From: Betaproteobacteria bacterium | GTDB taxonomy: Bacteria > Pseudomonadota > Gammaproteobacteria > Burkholderiales > Ga0077523 | DNA: 64,000 nucleotides | Assembly: GCA_016125475.1 (NCBI GenBank) | Contig: WGLR01000024.1 | Coordinates: forward strand, 1 to 64,000 | Direction: 5' to 3' | In this document: positions 61,553 through 64,000 of the stretch, one piece after another | How the letters are laid out: each line of letters opens with the position of its first letter | Numbering within the stretch: position 1 is the stretch's first letter | Translations under genes and position numbers: made by a program | Notes under the pieces: generated by a model | The model's input: only the letters and a program-made list of their open reading frames with translations | What the model was told of the DNA's origin: nothing | The model's database searches: none

Positions 61553-63073
61553 TTACATCACTTCCTTGATGAGTCGACCGTGACTCGACTGGATCGGGCG
61601 CGCGTTCATGTCGTAGACGCGGCTGAAGATGCCGATCTGGGTCCGTGACATCTGCACGGGCGTGCGCATCACGATCCAGCGCACGCCTTCCGTACACGGC
61701 GGCGTCGTGAGCGACCCCATGAAGGTGTAGTAGCCGGCGAACTTGGGCAGCAGGTCCGCCACGTTGATCTGCACGCTGTCCCGCTTCTCCTCGAGCCCCA
61801 CGTCGAGCGGCATGTGGTTCCAGAGGGTCTTCAGGAACTCGTTCTCGTTGCCCGCCATGAGCAGCACGGCGACGACCGCGATCTCGCCGTCCTTCGCCTG
61901 GTGGACGAGGTGCGCGACCATGTCGAAGGCGCGTCCGTTCACACGTTCCTCAGCCGGTCTGTGGAAGTGGAACTGCTTGAGCTCGTAAGTCTTTTCGCCG
62001 ACCGTGATCGTGCTGCCCGGCGCATACTTCACGAGCACGGTGTGGCCGTTGTTCACGATGTCGAGTGGGGTCCGCCGGTAGTTGAACTTGATTCCGTCCA
62101 GTTCCACACGCACCCAGTCACGAATGTCGATGGGCGACTGACGCTTGCCCTCGTCGCAGAGCGCGAAGTCGGGAGACAGCGAAGCCCAGTGCTTGGCGTC
62201 CGTCCTGCCGCTGTAGGACCAGTGCACGTCGTGCTTCTTCGCATCGTCGTGGCTGCCTTCCTTGCCGGCGTCCTTGTCCCCGTGGACGTCCTTGCCCTTC
62301 GACGCCTTGGCGTCCCTGTCTCCGTGCTCCGCGGGCGCGTCATGACCCTTCGTGAGCTTCGACGCCTTCCCGTGGCTCTCGTCCGCTGACTCCGCAGCCT
62401 TTCCGCCCTTGTCGGCCTTCTTCTGTGTTTCCGGCGCCTTGTCGGCCGCGGCCTTGCCCGTGTCCTCCGGCTTCTTCTCCGAAGGCGCAGCGGTGTCCTT
62501 CTTGCCGTCTTGCCCCGTCGAATCCTTTCTGTCGTCGACCGGGGCCGGCTTCCCGTCGGGGGAAGACGCGTCGCCGGGCGTCTTCGGCGACTCCTTCACC
62601 GGGGTGGTAGCCGTCGGCGCCGCGTTCGAGGCGAGGACCGTGGCCTGGACCTGCGGCTTCGCCTTCCGGACGGGCTTCGGCCGGACCTTGCAGACCATCG
62701 CGAGCATGCGCTCGCGCGGGGTATCCGGCACGACCGGCTGAGGCAGTTCGGAGCCCTCGACGTTCTGACGCAGCACCTCGCGGTCGCTGGAGTAGGAGAA
62801 CGCGCGCACGAGCGGCACGACGGTCCGGCGCACGCAGTCGTATTTCATGAGCGTCCTGGCGACCCGGAACTCGACGTCTCCACTGGACACCCCGACGGTG
62901 CCGGGCGCGTAGGTCGTCCGGTCCCAGGCCAGCACGGCGTCCCCGCGCCGGCTGATGCTCCCCTTGTCGAGTTCCAGTGAAATGCCTGCCTCGTCCGAAA
63001 TGCGCACCCATTTGGCCGCGTGCGCGGGAAGGAGGACGAGGGACAGAAGCAGGAGAAAGCCGATGTGACGCAT
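61553..63073 (-). CDS. secreted alpha-carbonic anhydrase with N-terminal surface-adhesin-E-like domain and charged linker
   Basis: 506 residues in three parts. Signal peptide (LLLLSLVLLPAHA) and N-terminal domain of about 130 residues (WVRISDEAGISLELDKGSISRR) resembling surface-adhesin protein E. A linker of about 150 residues follows, rich in Lys, Asp, Ala and Gly (runs like KKDTAAPSEKKPEDTGKAA). The C-terminal alpha-carbonic anhydrase has zinc His in QFHFHRP and AHLVHQA and the SLTTPPCTEGVRW motif. It interconverts CO2 and bicarbonate in the periplasm. Convergent with the amidase gene. Confidence 0.9.
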   Translation of the reverse strand: MRHIGFLLLLSLVLLPAHAAKWVRISDEAGISLELDKGSISRRGDAVLAWDRTTYAPGTVGVSSGDVEFRVARTLMKYDCVRRTVVPLVRAFSYSSDREVLRQNVEGSELPQPVVPDTPRERMLAMVCKVRPKPVRKAKPQVQATVLASNAAPTATTPVKESPKTPGDASSPDGKPAPVDDRKDSTGQDGKKDTAAPSEKKPEDTGKAAADKAPETQKKADKGGKAAESADESHGKASKLTKGHDAPAEHGDRDAKASKGKDVHGDKDAGKEGSHDDAKKHDVHWSYSGRTDAKHWASLSPDFALCDEGKRQSPIDIRDWVRVELDGIKFNYRRTPLDIVNNGHTVLVKYAPGSTITVGEKTYELKQFHFHRPAEERVNGRAFDMVAHLVHQAKDGEIAVVAVLLMAGNENEFLKTLWNHMPLDVGLEEKRDSVQINVADLLPKFAGYYTFMGSLTTPPCTEGVRWIVMRTPVQMSRTQIGIFSRVYDMNARPIQSSHGRLIKEVM

Positions 63074-63332
63074 GAGCCTGGGAGTGTGCTGGTTTCAGAC
63101 AATTGACTGATTTATCGGCGTTCACGCCCGGTAATTAACCCGCAATTCAGGGGCCGCCGGATGCCTGCCGTCCACCCGCCTCCGCGACGGCCGATCCGGA
63201 CGGGAGCGTTCCTTTTGGCTCCGAATCGGGCCGCGTTCGGCGAAATTGCGCGTTTTCTCCACTGCGACAGTCACGTAGAATCGGCGGTCCCGCCGCACGG
63301 CGGCACCTCGTCGTCTCCCGGAAGCCAAGGTC

Positions 63333-64000
63333 ATGGAAGAGAAACTGCTCTACAACGTCAACGTCGTCGCCCAGGACGTCCTCGCATCCCCCGAGGAGAT
63401 CAAGCGCCGCATCCCCATCACCGACCGCGCGGAACAGGTGGTGCTGGAGGGTCGCCGGGTCGCCGAACGCATCCTGGACCGCGAGGACCCGAGGCTGCTG
63501 ATCGTCGTCGGCCCCTGCTCGATTCACGATCCGGTCGCAGCGCTCGACTACGCACGCCGGCTCAGGAAGCTCGCGGACGAGGTGAGCGACAGCCTTTTCC
63601 TCGTGATGCGCGTCTACTTCGAGAAGCCGCGCACGACCACGGGCTGGAAGGGACTGATCAACGATCCGCACATGAACGACTCGTTCGACATCGAGCACGG
63701 CCTCCAGCTCGCGCGGAACACCCTGCTCGAGATCAACGAACTGGGTCTGCCCACGGGCACCGAGGCACTGGACCCGATCAGCCCGCAGTATCTCGGCGAT
63801 CTCGTCTCGTGGAGCGCCATCGGCGCACGCACGACCGAATCCCAGACCCACCGCGAAATGGCGAGCGGACTCTCCACCCCGGTAGGCTTCAAGAACGGCA
63901 CCGACGGCGGCCTGCAGGTCGCGATCAATGCGCTGCATTCGGTCTCGCGCCCGCACAGCTTTCTCGGCATCAATCCCCGCGGGGAAGCCTCGATCATCCG
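63333..64000 (+). CDS. 3-deoxy-7-phosphoheptulonate (DAHP) synthase, class I (partial, runs off right edge)
   Basis: First 222 residues of a class I DAHP synthase, the first shikimate-pathway enzyme. [37 protein letters not shown] and [39 protein letters not shown] are diagnostic. A TAGAAT at 63276-63281 with TTTTCT 17 bases upstream is a weak promoter candidate. Feedback type (Phe, Tyr or Trp) cannot be assigned from this part. The gene continues past 64000. Confidence 0.95.
   Translation, partial: MEEKLLYNVNVVAQDVLASPEEIKRRIPITDRAEQVVLEGRRVAERILDREDPRLLIVVGPCSIHDPVAALDYARRLRKLADEVSDSLFLVMRVYFEKPRTTTGWKGLINDPHMNDSFDIEHGLQLARNTLLEINELGLPTGTEALDPISPQYLGDLVSWSAIGARTTESQTHREMASGLSTPVGFKNGTDGGLQVAINALHSVSRPHSFLGINPRGEASII

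Noticed and set aside
1-64000. CRISPR arrays, tRNA or rRNA genes, insertion sequences, prophage
   Set aside because: No regularly spaced repeats, no tRNA-like cloverleaf I could support, and no transposase or phage proteins among the frames.

Overview
This is a GC-rich chromosomal window (my impression is mid-60s per cent GC) that reads as a free-living betaproteobacterium. Gene groups that I know as typical of that class include lplT/alr/radA, tsaB-rimI-uracil glycosylase, ispD-ispF-thpR, lemA-TPM-TPM and a TssQ-like lipoprotein. A PEP-CTERM protein and NikR are also present. The order is not resolved; Rhodocyclales, Burkholderiales and Nitrosomonadales all remain possible. I see no rRNA, tRNA, CRISPR array, insertion sequence or prophage. 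Many starts are GTG or TTG, and long antisense open frames shadow the real genes, as expected at this GC.

Layout. 0-3.4 kb (minus strand): acyl-CoA ligase, etfB and etfA, a fatty-acid-oxidation electron-transfer group; etfA runs off the left edge and carries an exact 30-bp tandem duplication in its FAD-binding signature. 3.6-6.4 kb: a degenerate cyclase with a PEGA-like tail, a TssQ-like lipoprotein and a membrane Ser/Thr kinase, resembling an accessory part of a type VI secretion locus without the structural genes. 6.4-15.1 kb: housekeeping (radA, alr, lplT, lemA/TPM, uracil glycosylase, rimI, tsaB). 15.3-18.6 kb: an orphan ABC substrate-binding protein, a Fur-family regulator and a DmeF-type Co/Ni exporter. 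18.6-23.9 kb: an SDR/hydroxyacyl-CoA dehydrogenase/BKACE catabolic cassette, then a CFA-family lipid methyltransferase paired with a geranylgeranyl-reductase-type flavoprotein.

24-37.9 kb is mostly housekeeping and regulation: HPF, NhaR, DUF2062, macrodomain hydrolase, DUF1800, OmpR/EnvZ, ispD-ispF-thpR, mfd, a C-S lyase and a zinc-ribbon protein. 38-40.8 kb holds a TonB receptor divergent from nikR with a NikR-like operator between them. 41-45.7 kb holds an OYE reductase, an unusual CX3CH cytochrome, an unknown protein, a beta-hydroxyacid dehydrogenase, a lipoprotein and an M50 protease.

45.9-53.9 kb is the most system-like stretch: two paralogous NarL-type response regulators, a PEP-CTERM protein, a large TonB receptor, a NarX-type sensor kinase and a YncE-type beta-propeller. 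A 13-bp palindrome (GGGAAnACTTCCn) occurs both upstream of the receptor and between the kinase and the propeller, suggesting one regulon. By analogy with propellers and two-component pairs that accompany quinoprotein alcohol oxidation, I propose, as inference only, a link to PQQ-dependent catabolism. No quinoprotein dehydrogenase is present in the window.

54-58.5 kb is an envelope lipoprotein cassette (COG3014-like, YcfL, LpoB) followed by a Sel1 protein and a secreted unknown. 58.5-64 kb has an AraD1/GguC-type FAH protein, a NIPSNAP protein, an amidase, a secreted alpha-carbonic anhydrase with an extra N-terminal domain and a long charged linker, and the start of a DAHP synthase gene.
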